Source of the DNA: an uncultured Chlamydiae bacterium
GTDB taxonomy: Bacteria > Chlamydiota > Chlamydiia > Chlamydiales > CALBHK01
Length of the DNA stretch: 6,171 bases
NCBI GenBank assembly: GCA_937894565.1
Contig: CALBHK010000497.1
Span: 1-6,171 of the forward strand
Direction: 5' to 3'
Within the stretch, counting starts at the first letter, position 1, and each line of letters begins with the position of its first letter. The notes beneath the pieces are model-generated. The model had not been told where the DNA came from. It saw only the letters and a list, made by a program, of their open reading frames with translations, and ran no database searches. Below are positions 1 through 5,933 of the stretch, piece after piece. The position numbers and the translations under genes are program-made.

Positions 1-23
1 CCGAAGGACTAACAGTGCAACAG

Positions 24-42
24 CCCAGGGCAACGCCCTGGG
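24..42. repeat. Perfect 8-bp inverted repeat, 3-nt loop
   Basis: The arms CCCAGGGC and GCCCTGGG flank AAC. It is GC-rich and would fold on either strand. It is one module of the larger repeat at the left edge. Confidence 0.75.
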
Positions 43-61
43 TATGAATGGGTTACATATC

Positions 62-78
62 GCAGCCTGAAGGGCTGC
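62..78. repeat. 6-bp inverted repeat, second hairpin of the left-edge repeat
   Basis: The arms GCAGCC and GGCTGC flank TGAAG; a T-G wobble could extend the stem by one pair. It lies 47 nt beyond the ATPase stop codon in the direction of transcription. Confidence 0.65.
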
Positions 79-124
79 AAGAGTTAGCCTGATGCGTATG
101 CCTGCCCAGCCTGTTCTTCTTCTT

Positions 125-787
125 TTAATTCCTTAAAATACTATCTTGCATTACATCCTGAAACCCACCTTCTCCCGCTACTTTACCCTTTTCCAATAGA
201 TAAAAATAGTCGCAATGGACTTGTGCGCTGCGCAGATCATGAGTGGAAACAATCACAATTTTTCCTTTTTCTCTTTGTTCTTCCAATATTTCCCAAAGGC
301 GTAACTGATGATGAAAATCCAGTCCAACGGTTGGTTCATCCAACAGTAGAACAGGGCACTGTGAAGCTAAAGCACGGGCTAAAAGCACTAATTGCCGCTC
401 TCCATGAGAGAGTTGTGTGAATGCATCATTTTCTAAATGCAATCCCCCCACCTCTGACAAAGCTTGTGTAATTAATTCAGGATTGTAGGGCTTTTTATAG
501 CGGCCCATCTCTACCATTTCGCGCACTGTAAAATCGAAGTGGATTTCATATTGTTTAGGAATAAAAGTAATAATCTTGCTGATTTCAATTCTAGGTAGTT
601 CTAAAAGTGAGTTTTCTTTCCAGATTACTTCTCCACTCGACGGAGTCCAAATCCCTGCAAGGATGCGCAAAAGAGAAGATTTACCGGCACCATGCCGTCC
701 TATCAATCCATAAATCTTTCCTGCTTCAAAACGTGCATTGATGTCTAATAAAATATGTTTATAAGCGAGGTGTCGTGTTTCAAGCAT
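125..787 (-). CDS. ABC transporter ATP-binding protein, FecE/BtuD-type importer
   Basis: This 220-residue protein is the cytoplasmic ATPase that would power the permease encoded just upstream. Visible motifs are the Walker A loop GRHGAGKSS (30-38), the signature LSHGERQ (126-132), Walker B VLLLDEP (146-152) with the D-loop GLD following, and the switch histidine in STHD (183). The segment FDFTVREMVEMGRY (84-97) is typical of ATPases for iron-siderophore, haem or cobalamin import. Length is slightly short for the family (about 250). Two positions are unusual: the expected Q-loop glutamine after Pro77 appears as Lys78 followed by Gln79, and the signature has His where Gly is usual. The ATG overlaps the permease stop by 8 bases, which implies translational coupling. 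The substrate cannot be told from the sequence. Confidence 0.93.
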   Translation of the reverse strand: MLETRHLAYKHILLDINARFEAGKIYGLIGRHGAGKSSLLRILAGIWTPSSGEVIWKENSLLELPRIEISKIITFIPKQYEIHFDFTVREMVEMGRYKKPYNPELITQALSEVGGLHLENDAFTQLSHGERQLVLLARALASQCPVLLLDEPTVGLDFHHQLRLWEILEEQREKGKIVIVSTHDLRSAQVHCDYFYLLEKGKVAGEGGFQDVMQDSILRN

Positions 788-1733
788 AACGCTCTTCTTT
801 GGAAGTGTGTTGTGGATAAAATAGGAGGGAGATAAAAAATATGCCCCCTAAAATTGCAGAAATATTTCCAATGGAAAGGGAATCGAAGGGGATAAGAATC
901 AGGTCAAGGATCGACATTAGACTTGCTCCGCTGAAAATACAGAGGGGAAGTAATTTATGGTTATTCGCTCCTGTTAAACGTCTTATTAGATAGGGAAGTA
1001 GTAAGGCAAAAAAAGCCATCATCCCCATTCCGGCCAATGCGCCTCCCATCAAAATCGCAACAGATGCAAAGAGCTTCCATCGGATGGTTTTTACATTCAC
1101 TCCTAAGTTAATGGAATCTTCTTGTCCTAGAGATAAGATGTTAATTTCTTCTCTATATTTCAGACAGTTATAAATCCCAATAAGGGAGAGGGGGAGTTGG
1201 AAATAGAGATGTGCCCAAGAGTGATTATAGGCAACGCCTGCCTCCCATTGTGAAAAAATCGATAGCAGCTCTGTATTGTCTTTTAGGGTATAGAGAAGTG
1301 TGTTTTGAATGGCTACTAAAGCAACAGAAAAAGCAACGCCGGTTAAAATCAGTTTTCCCATGGGGACATTAAGAAGATGAGAAGAGAGGGCATAAATAAA
1401 TAAAAGAGTAAAAAAACAGCCGATGATCGCCCCTATAGGAACTAAAAAAGGGAGGGTGATATGTAGGCCTGTAATGAATACTAGAGTGACTATTAAGCTG
1501 CCTCCTGCTGTGATGCCCAATATGTTTTGAGTCGCCAGGGGATTTAAAAAGAGAGATTGGACCACTGCACCTGCAAGAGCTAATGAAGCACCTGTAGTGA
1601 GAGCAATGATGAGACGAGGGAGGCGCTCATACAGTAGAGTCCCCCAATCTACCGAGCCTTCAGTATTAAAGAAAAGCCCACAGATAGAGAAAATAAATAA
1701 AACAAAAGATGAAAATAAAATACGGTTGTACAT
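780..1733 (-). CDS. FecCD-family ABC transporter permease
   Basis: This 317-residue, very hydrophobic inner-membrane protein belongs to the BtuC/FecCD/FhuB permease family, which imports iron chelates, haem or cobalamin. The family hallmark is clear at 38-78: LPRLIIALTTGASLALAGA, then VVQSLFLNPLA and ILGITAGG. Further family segments are LGVNVKTIRWKL (210-221), the stretch at 230-270 carrying the ATPase-contact region, and SIGNISAILGGIFFISLL (287-304). About eight to ten membrane spans are expected. The usual G-P-x-G-F-x-G-L-x-x-P-H motif is degenerate here (GMGMMAFFALLLPYL), so this is a divergent member. No strong Shine-Dalgarno precedes the ATG, and no other in-frame start is close. It overlaps the ATPase gene. 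A substrate-binding protein gene is not present in the window. Confidence 0.93.
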   Translation of the reverse strand: MYNRILFSSFVLFIFSICGLFFNTEGSVDWGTLLYERLPRLIIALTTGASLALAGAVVQSLFLNPLATQNILGITAGGSLIVTLVFITGLHITLPFLVPIGAIIGCFFTLLFIYALSSHLLNVPMGKLILTGVAFSVALVAIQNTLLYTLKDNTELLSIFSQWEAGVAYNHSWAHLYFQLPLSLIGIYNCLKYREEINILSLGQEDSINLGVNVKTIRWKLFASVAILMGGALAGMGMMAFFALLLPYLIRRLTGANNHKLLPLCIFSGASLMSILDLILIPFDSLSIGNISAILGGIFFISLLFYPQHTSKEERYA

Positions 1734-1754
1734 ATATGCACTTAAATTAAAGTG

Positions 1755-1794
1755 AACAAGCTCCTTGCCATTGGCAAGGAGCTTGTTTTTTTTT
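1755..1794 (+). terminator. Strong intrinsic terminator, plus-strand orientation, between groEL and the ABC permease
   Basis: A perfect 15-bp inverted repeat (AACAAGCTCCTTGCC, loop ATT, GGCAAGGAGCTTGTT) is followed on the plus strand by an unbroken T run up to position 1794. That is an excellent intrinsic terminator for rightward transcription, although the genes on both sides run leftward. On the minus strand the same stem follows the groEL stop codon after an A-tract and is followed only by a weak T-rich stretch (TTCACTTTAATTT), so it would terminate groEL less efficiently. It may act in both directions or as a partial terminator ahead of the permease gene. Confidence 0.8.
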
Positions 1795-3394
1795 ACTCTT
1801 CTATTTCTTCTTCTTTTGCATTGATGATCAAAGCGCGCGTGATCAAGATCACACTCGCCATGGAAACAGCCAATACAATAGCATTTTTTACTACTTTAAC
1901 AGGATCGATCACCCCCGCTTTAAGTAGATCTTCGATATCTCCAGTTATTGCATTAAATCCAAAGTGAGGTTTTGCCGCCAAAACTTTTTGAACAATCACA
2001 GAGCCATCTTCGCCGCTATTGTTTGCAATCTGTTTAAGGGGCATTTGACAAGCGCGTTGCAGTACTCGTAGCCCTGTTGCCTCTTCATCGGAAAGCTTAA
2101 GAGATGTTAAAGTTTGTTCTGCTGCGCGAATCAGCGCCACGCCACCACCTGCTACAATGCCCGATTCTATCGCTGCTTTTGTAGAGTTTAAGCTATCTTC
2201 AAATCTCTGTTTGCGCTCTTTAAGTTCGGGTTCTGTTGCAGCTCCAACTCTAATCACTGCCACTCCGCCACCGAGTTTTGCCTTACGTTCCTGTGCTTTT
2301 TCTTTGTCATAAGAACTGCTTGCTCTTTCTGCTTCAGCTTCGATGATTTTAATGCGTGCAACGATAGCCTCTTTTTTACCTTTACCATTGATAAGAGTTG
2401 TATGTTCTTTCGTGATAGTCAAACTTCCGACTTCTCCTAAATGCTCTGCTTTTGCGTTCGCTAGCTCTAAGCCCATTTCCTGGCTGATCAAAGTGGCACC
2501 TGTTAAAGCCGCTAAATCTTCCAAAATGGCTTTACGGCGATCGCCAAAGCCTGGAGCTTTAATGGCTGCCACTTGCAAAGCGCCTCGCAGTTTGTTGACA
2601 ACAAGTGTAGAGAGGGCATCGCCTTCAATGTCTTCTGCGATAATAAGCAGAGGCGCTCTGGTTGCAGCCACTACCTGTAAAATAGGGAGCAATTCGTGAA
2701 TGTTGCTGATTTTTTTATCATATAGAAGTACCTTTACATTTTCATAGACAACCTGCATCTTATCACGATTGGTGCATAGATGAGAGCTTAAATAACCGCG
2801 CTCCAACTGCATGCCTTCGACCACTTCGATTGTAGTTTCTGTTGTTTTGGCCTCTTCAATGGTGATCACGCCCTGAAGACCTACTTTTTCGATGGCTTGT
2901 GCAATGATTTGGCCAATCTCTGTGTTACCGGAAGCCGAAACAGTGGCAATATTGCGAATATCATCTTGGTTTTTAATAGGAATAGAAAGTTTATCAAGAT
3001 TTTTAAGAATCTCTTCCAACCCTTTTTCCATGCCGCGTTTTAGGGCATTTGGCGCAGTGCCTGAGCAGACTTGTTTAATGCCTTCATTAACAAGAGCTCC
3101 AAAAAGCAAAGTGGCAGTGGACGTGCCATCTCCGCAGCTCTCTTTCATTTTTTGAGCTAATTCTTTTCCGAGTGAGACTCCTAAATTGGCAGCTGTCTCT
3201 TTAAGTTCAATTTCTGTGACAATGCTGCTGCCGTCATTAGTAATTTTGGGAGCTCCCCAGCTTTTTTCTATAGCGGCATTGCGCCCTTTAGGCCCGAGTG
3301 TATATCCCACTACTTTAGTGAGTGTGTCCACACCCACTTTTAGGTGTTGAAGAGCTTCCTCTCCAAATATGATTTCTTTAGCTTCAGTTGTCAT
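1793..3394 (-). CDS. groEL: Divergent GroEL paralogue (60-kDa group I chaperonin)
   Basis: A full-length group I chaperonin subunit (533 residues) that would form ATP-driven folding rings in the cytoplasm. Family motifs are clear: YTLGPKGRNA (31-40), GDGTSTAT (88-95), VVEGMQLERGYLS (191-203), DKKISNI (226-232), APGFGDRRKA (280-289), VAGGGVALIR (414-423) and the IDP motif (496-498). Asp89 and the hydrolytic Asp400 (E. coli Asp87, Asp398) are kept. Odd points: the usual Lys51 of E. coli is Asn53, the apical residues Tyr203-Phe204 are His205-Leu206, and the Gly-Gly-Met tail is replaced by an acidic AKEEEIEE end. No groES is adjacent. I chose the ATG at 3394 over the GTG one codon upstream because GAGG at 3401-3404 sits 6 nt from it. 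It is likely an accessory paralogue of the kind that Chlamydiae carry in several copies, not the main housekeeping GroEL. Confidence 0.95.
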   Translation of the reverse strand: MTTEAKEIIFGEEALQHLKVGVDTLTKVVGYTLGPKGRNAAIEKSWGAPKITNDGSSIVTEIELKETAANLGVSLGKELAQKMKESCGDGTSTATLLFGALVNEGIKQVCSGTAPNALKRGMEKGLEEILKNLDKLSIPIKNQDDIRNIATVSASGNTEIGQIIAQAIEKVGLQGVITIEEAKTTETTIEVVEGMQLERGYLSSHLCTNRDKMQVVYENVKVLLYDKKISNIHELLPILQVVAATRAPLLIIAEDIEGDALSTLVVNKLRGALQVAAIKAPGFGDRRKAILEDLAALTGATLISQEMGLELANAKAEHLGEVGSLTITKEHTTLINGKGKKEAIVARIKIIEAEAERASSSYDKEKAQERKAKLGGGVAVIRVGAATEPELKERKQRFEDSLNSTKAAIESGIVAGGGVALIRAAEQTLTSLKLSDEEATGLRVLQRACQMPLKQIANNSGEDGSVIVQKVLAAKPHFGFNAITGDIEDLLKAGVIDPVKVVKNAIVLAVSMASVILITRALIINAKEEEIEE

Positions 3395-3400
3395 CACTTA

Positions 3401-3404
3401 CCTC
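3401..3404 (-). promoter_or_regulatory. Shine-Dalgarno deciding the groEL start
   Basis: GAGG lies 6 nt upstream of the ATG at 3394 but only 3 nt from the alternative GTG at 3397, which favours the ATG. Confidence 0.6.
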
Positions 3405-3421
3405 GTCGTTAAGAGTTAAAT

Positions 3422-4285
3422 TTAAATAAGAAGGCGAATCCCAATCTCAAGAGATTGTACATTAGTCAGTGCTCCTACAACAATCCCGTCCACTCCTGTC
3501 TCTGCATAAAGACGGATAGTGTCAAGTGTAATCGCTCCTGAGGATTCAATGTAAACTTTTTTATCTGTTTTTCGGATTCTTTTTGTGCAGCGTGTGATCT
3601 CTTCCGGCAGCATGTTATCCAATAAAATAGTTTGGCAATTCGTGCTCAAAGCCTCTTCCAGCTGGTTAAAATTTTCAATTTCGATTTCTATAGGGATGTT
3701 GTTGTTTTTTTTCCGGATCAATTCAACTGCTTTAAGAATCGGTTGGCTTGTTTGGGCGCCTAAAAAGGCTAAATGGTTGCTTTTGATGATGTAAAGATCG
3801 CTTAAGCCTTGGCGGTGGTTGATCCCTCCTCCCACACGTACCGCATAGCGCTCCGCCGTGCGTAGTCCCGGAAGGGTTTTTCTTGTATCTAAAATAGCAC
3901 AGGGGAGTCCACGTACTTTTTTTACATACTCTGCCGTTAAGGTGGCTATGCCGCTCAAATGAGTGAGAAGGTTAAGTGCGATTCTTTCGCTCATGATGAT
4001 GCTTTGGGCAGGACCTGCGATTTTTGCTATAAAGGTGCCAGCTTTTAGAAAGAGTCCTTCATCCACCAGAGGGGTGAATTGGATTTCAGGATCTATTTTT
4101 TCAAATAAAGCGCGCAGTAAAGGAAAGCCCGCGATCACGCCTCTTTGTTTGAGAATGAGCTTGCCGGATGTGATAATAGAGCGGCTTAAGCATGCTTCTG
4201 TAGTGATATCTCCGCTCCCCATGTCTTCCCGGATAGCGGTCTCTAAAAGTTGCTCCATAGCCTCTTCTTCAGATTGCATTATCAT
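3422..4285 (-). CDS. nadC: Quinolinate phosphoribosyltransferase (carboxylating)
   Basis: The enzyme converts quinolinate and PRPP into nicotinate mononucleotide, CO2 and pyrophosphate, the entry step into NAD from the de novo route. The 287-residue length is normal. Motifs in order are EDMGSGDITTE (20-30), SERIALNLLTHLSGIAT (99-115), the active-site block DTRKTLPGLR (133-142) continuing through ERYAVRVGGGINHR (145-158), IEIEIENFNQLEEAL (199-213), ILLDNM (220-225), and IESSGAI (246-252) with GVDGIVVGALT (264-274) near the end. The basic and phosphate-binding residues of the family appear intact. The first ATG is preceded by AGAGGA at 6-nt spacing; later Met codons at residues 3 and 10 are less likely. 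The gene lies 57 nt after rsmI and 27 nt before groEL. No nadA or nadB is in view, so the quinolinate source is unknown. Confidence 0.96.
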   Translation of the reverse strand: MIMQSEEEAMEQLLETAIREDMGSGDITTEACLSRSIITSGKLILKQRGVIAGFPLLRALFEKIDPEIQFTPLVDEGLFLKAGTFIAKIAGPAQSIIMSERIALNLLTHLSGIATLTAEYVKKVRGLPCAILDTRKTLPGLRTAERYAVRVGGGINHRQGLSDLYIIKSNHLAFLGAQTSQPILKAVELIRKKNNNIPIEIEIENFNQLEEALSTNCQTILLDNMLPEEITRCTKRIRKTDKKVYIESSGAITLDTIRLYAETGVDGIVVGALTNVQSLEIGIRLLI

Positions 4286-4291
4286 GTTGTG

Positions 4292-4297
4292 TCCTCT
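4292..4297 (-). promoter_or_regulatory. Shine-Dalgarno of nadC
   Basis: AGAGGA ends 6 nt before the ATG at 4285 and supports that start over Met3 and Met10. Confidence 0.65.
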
Positions 4298-4307
4298 TAG
4301 TAGTAAG

Positions 4308-4336
4308 ATTTTATGTCAAATAAGAGTTAGATGCAA
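4308..4336 (-). promoter_or_regulatory. Candidate sigma-70-type promoter for nadC-groEL
   Basis: A TAAAAT box (4308-4313) is separated by 17 nt from TTGCAT (4331-4336), just after the rsmI stop codon. Transcription would start roughly 20 nt ahead of the nadC ATG and still include the AGAGGA ribosome site. The -35 match is only partial, so readthrough from rsmI is an equal possibility. Confidence 0.4.
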
Positions 4337-4342
4337 TAGCAA

Positions 4343-5161
4343 TCAATCATCCTCATTGATGAACTGATTATAGAGTTCTTGTTTAGAACTTTGATGCAAA
4401 GAAGCAACGGTTTTGATGGCTTCATTTTTTGTTAGGCCATATTGGTCCATTAGAAGTTGAACATGTTCTTTGGGATCCATTTCAAGATAGGGGTTTTGCT
4501 CTTTTTTTCTATCTACGAGAAGAACAATTTCTCCCTTCACAAGGGATGGAAGTTTTTCTACAAGCTCAAAAGCCTCCCCGCGGATATATTCTTCAAATTT
4601 TTTTGTGAGTTCTCTTGCAATCACCAGTTGACGTTCGGGATCAATTTTACTTAAGGTTTTAATAAGGGATCCTATGCGATGAGGGGATTCGTATACAATA
4701 GAAGTGCCCTCATATTCCATTAATTGCATGAGTGCTTTGGCCCTCTCTTGTCCATTGCGCGGAAAAAATCCTAAAAACTGAAAAGGAATAGTTAGCAGTC
4801 CGGAGCCTGCAAGAGCTGTAATGATGGCGTTGGCACCGGGAATCACACTTACAGTAATGCCCTCTTCAATGCACCGCTTTACTAGCCTCTCTCCCGGATC
4901 TGCTATCGCAGGCGTGCCTGCGTCAGAAATTAAAGCAATCTGTTTCAAGTCTTTAAGGTCCGCAATAATAGAGTCTTCCTTTTGAGCTTCAGAAAATAGG
5001 TGAAAACTCTTCAGAGGTGTTTGGATTTGATAGTGTTCAAGCAGACGCGCACTGATGCGGGTGTCTTCACAGAGAATGTAGGCAGAGTCGCGCAGCGTCT
5101 CTATAGCTCTGTAGCTAAAATCTGATAAATTGCCGATGGGAGTTGCGACTAGAAATAACAA
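4343..5161 (-). CDS. rsmI: 16S rRNA (cytidine1402-2'-O)-methyltransferase
   Basis: RsmI uses S-adenosylmethionine to methylate the 2'-hydroxyl of C1402 in the decoding centre of 16S rRNA. The 272-residue product has the whole set of family motifs: VATPIGNLSD (5-14), CEDTR (31-35), SDAGTPAIADPGERLV (79-94), VIPGANA (106-112), the FLGFFPR segment, and YESPHRI, followed by the usual C-terminal helical part. I start it at the TTG at 5161, with GGAG at 5167-5170 spaced 5 nt away, because homologues begin immediately before LFLVATPIGN. The open frame continues upstream to an ATG at 5239, but that extension runs through the tRNA-Cys gene and has no family similarity. The start lies 21 nt from the tRNA 3' end, so the two probably share a transcript. 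Confidence 0.95.
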   Translation of the reverse strand: MLFLVATPIGNLSDFSYRAIETLRDSAYILCEDTRISARLLEHYQIQTPLKSFHLFSEAQKEDSIIADLKDLKQIALISDAGTPAIADPGERLVKRCIEEGITVSVIPGANAIITALAGSGLLTIPFQFLGFFPRNGQERAKALMQLMEYEGTSIVYESPHRIGSLIKTLSKIDPERQLVIARELTKKFEEYIRGEAFELVEKLPSLVKGEIVLLVDRKKEQNPYLEMDPKEHVQLLMDQYGLTKNEAIKTVASLHQSSKQELYNQFINEDD

Positions 5162-5166
5162 ATTTT

Positions 5167-5170
5167 CTCC
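5167..5170 (-). promoter_or_regulatory. Shine-Dalgarno deciding the TTG start of rsmI
   Basis: GGAG followed by AAAAT places the TTG codon at ideal spacing, in the short gap between the tRNA-Cys and rsmI. Confidence 0.65.
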
Positions 5171-5182
5171 GAATGAAATGTA

Positions 5183-5253
5183 AGGTGGCACCCAGAATCG
5201 AACTGGGGATAGAAGCTTTGCAGGCTTCCGCCTTACCACTTGGCCATGCCACC
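5183..5253 (-). tRNA. tRNA-Cys (anticodon GCA)
   Basis: The minus strand folds into a complete cloverleaf. The 7-bp acceptor stem is GGTGGCA with TGCCACC. The D arm is GCC-AAGTGGTAA-GGC. The anticodon arm is GAAGC-CTGCAAA-GCTTC, with GCA in the middle of the loop. The variable region is TATC, and the T arm is CCCAG-TTCGATT-CTGGG. The discriminator base is U (position 5183), the known identity base for cysteine tRNAs. No CCA follows (TACA instead), so the tail must be added by tRNA nucleotidyltransferase. The gene lies between recR and rsmI and has its own promoter. Confidence 0.97.
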
Positions 5254-5272
5254 TTATCTAAGAAGCAAGCAG

Positions 5273-5302
5273 ACTATAGCGTTTTTGTCTAAATTTTTGC
5301 AA
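5273..5302 (-). promoter_or_regulatory. Probable promoter of tRNA-Cys (and rsmI)
   Basis: TATAGT (5273-5278) is preceded, with an 18-nt A-rich spacer, by TTGCAA (5297-5302). Transcription would begin near 5266, giving a short leader of about 13 nt before the mature tRNA 5' end. It lies wholly in the recR-tRNA gap. Confidence 0.55.
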
Positions 5303-5319
5303 CGGTAATTGTTTTTTTT

Positions 5320-5916
5320 CTAAAAACCGCGTCTACCGGATAAGGCTTTTCCTAATGTGCCTCCGTCTAAGTAATCGAGCGCACTGCCCATAGGAATGCC
5401 AAAGGCAAGTCTTGTGACGGCGATCTCCATGTGCGCAAGCTCTTGTTTGATGTAGAGGGTTGTGGCATCTCCCTCTAAAGTCGAATCTAGCGCAATAATG
5501 ACTTCTTTTACTTTTCTCTCCTGAATGCGTTTTTTAAGCTGATCTAAAAGAAGAAGTTCAGGCCCTTTGCCTTCAAGGGGGGAGAGTAGAGCTCCCAAAA
5601 CGTGATAGATCCCTTTAAATTCGTGCGTCTGTTCAATGGCGAAAGCATCTTTTGGCGAGCCGACGATGCACAAAAGAGAAGCGTTGCGATAAATATTTTC
5701 GCAAAAATGGCAGCGTGTCAGTTCAGATAAACAGCCACACTCTTCGCATTTTAAAATGAATTGGGGGGTGAGACGGATTGTCTCTGCAATATTTTCAAGC
5801 TCGCGCGCCGATCGTGTAAGCAGATGAAAGGCAAAGCGTTCGGCAGTTTTATGGCCCACTCCCGGGAGTTTTTTAAGTTCGCCGATGAGTTTATTGAGAT
5901 GCGGGGGGTATTTCAT
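5320..5916 (-). CDS. recR: Recombination mediator protein RecR
   Basis: RecR works with RecO (and RecF) to load RecA on single-stranded DNA covered by SSB during gap repair. The 198-residue length is typical. The N-terminal helix-hairpin-helix contains LPGVGHKTAERFAFHLL (17-33). A four-cysteine zinc site follows at Cys57, Cys60, Cys69 and Cys72. The Toprim domain runs from about LLCIVGSPKD (81-90) through ALDSTLEGDATTLYI (142-156). The C-terminal motif FGIPMGSALDYLDGG and LGKALSGRR (188-196) is the usual RecR ending. The ATG fits homologues, which begin about 16 residues before LPGxG. No Shine-Dalgarno is present and a TATAAT box lies 7 nt upstream, so the message may be leaderless. The usual partner dnaX or YbaB is not seen next to it within the window. 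Confidence 0.97.
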   Translation of the reverse strand: MKYPPHLNKLIGELKKLPGVGHKTAERFAFHLLTRSARELENIAETIRLTPQFILKCEECGCLSELTRCHFCENIYRNASLLCIVGSPKDAFAIEQTHEFKGIYHVLGALLSPLEGKGPELLLLDQLKKRIQERKVKEVIIALDSTLEGDATTLYIKQELAHMEIAVTRLAFGIPMGSALDYLDGGTLGKALSGRRGF

Positions 5917-5923
5917 GTTCAGT

Positions 5924-5929
5924 ATTATA
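5924..5929 (-). promoter_or_regulatory. -10 box of recR, implying a leaderless transcript
   Basis: A perfect TATAAT ends 7 nt before the recR ATG, so initiation would fall at or next to the start codon. The upstream -35 region is pyrimidine-rich (GTTTTC at 17-nt spacing) and matches the consensus poorly. No ribosome-binding sequence lies between the box and the ATG. Confidence 0.5.
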
Positions 5930-5933
5930 CACG

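Larger units (their letters stand above)
1..120. repeat. Hairpin-rich dispersed repeat (REP-like), truncated by the left edge
   Basis: This gene-free stretch holds two compact inverted repeats: CCCAGGGC-aac-GCCCTGGG at 24-42 and GCAGCC-tgaag-GGCTGC at 62-78. The first bases, CCGAAGGACT, look like the right half of a third hairpin whose AGTCC arm would lie outside the window. The spacing and the alternation of hairpins with short linkers resemble dispersed intergenic repeats that I recall from Chlamydiae, Planctomycetes and related genomes. It begins directly after the stop codon of the ABC ATPase and has no U-tract, so it is a poor intrinsic terminator, but it could protect the 3' end of that mRNA. 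No coding frame is supported here. Confidence 0.6.

Noticed and set aside
1755..1787. Palindrome as a CIRCE or other operator for groEL
   Set aside because: It lies behind the groEL stop codon, has a 3-nt loop and a T run, and lacks the TTAGCACTC-N9-GAGTGCTAA pattern.
2343..2699. Plus-strand open frame of 118 codons opposite groEL
   Set aside because: It mirrors conserved groEL codons, and its Ser/Ala/Lys-rich product has no recognisable motif.
3395..3397. GTG as the groEL start
   Set aside because: It is only 3 nt from the GAGG ribosome site, while the ATG that follows is at the normal 6 nt.
4314..4319. Perfect TTGACA on the minus strand upstream of nadC as a -35 box
   Set aside because: The hexamer 17 nt downstream is GAGGAC, part of the ribosome site, so no -10 box is in place.
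3963..4367. Plus-strand open frame of 134 codons opposite nadC
   Set aside because: It is the antisense shadow of a well-conserved gene, with no recognisable domain and no ribosome site.
5162..5239. Longer rsmI frame starting at an ATG at 5239
   Set aside because: The extension runs through the tRNA-Cys gene, has no similarity to RsmI N-termini, and the TTG at 5161 has a well-spaced GGAG.
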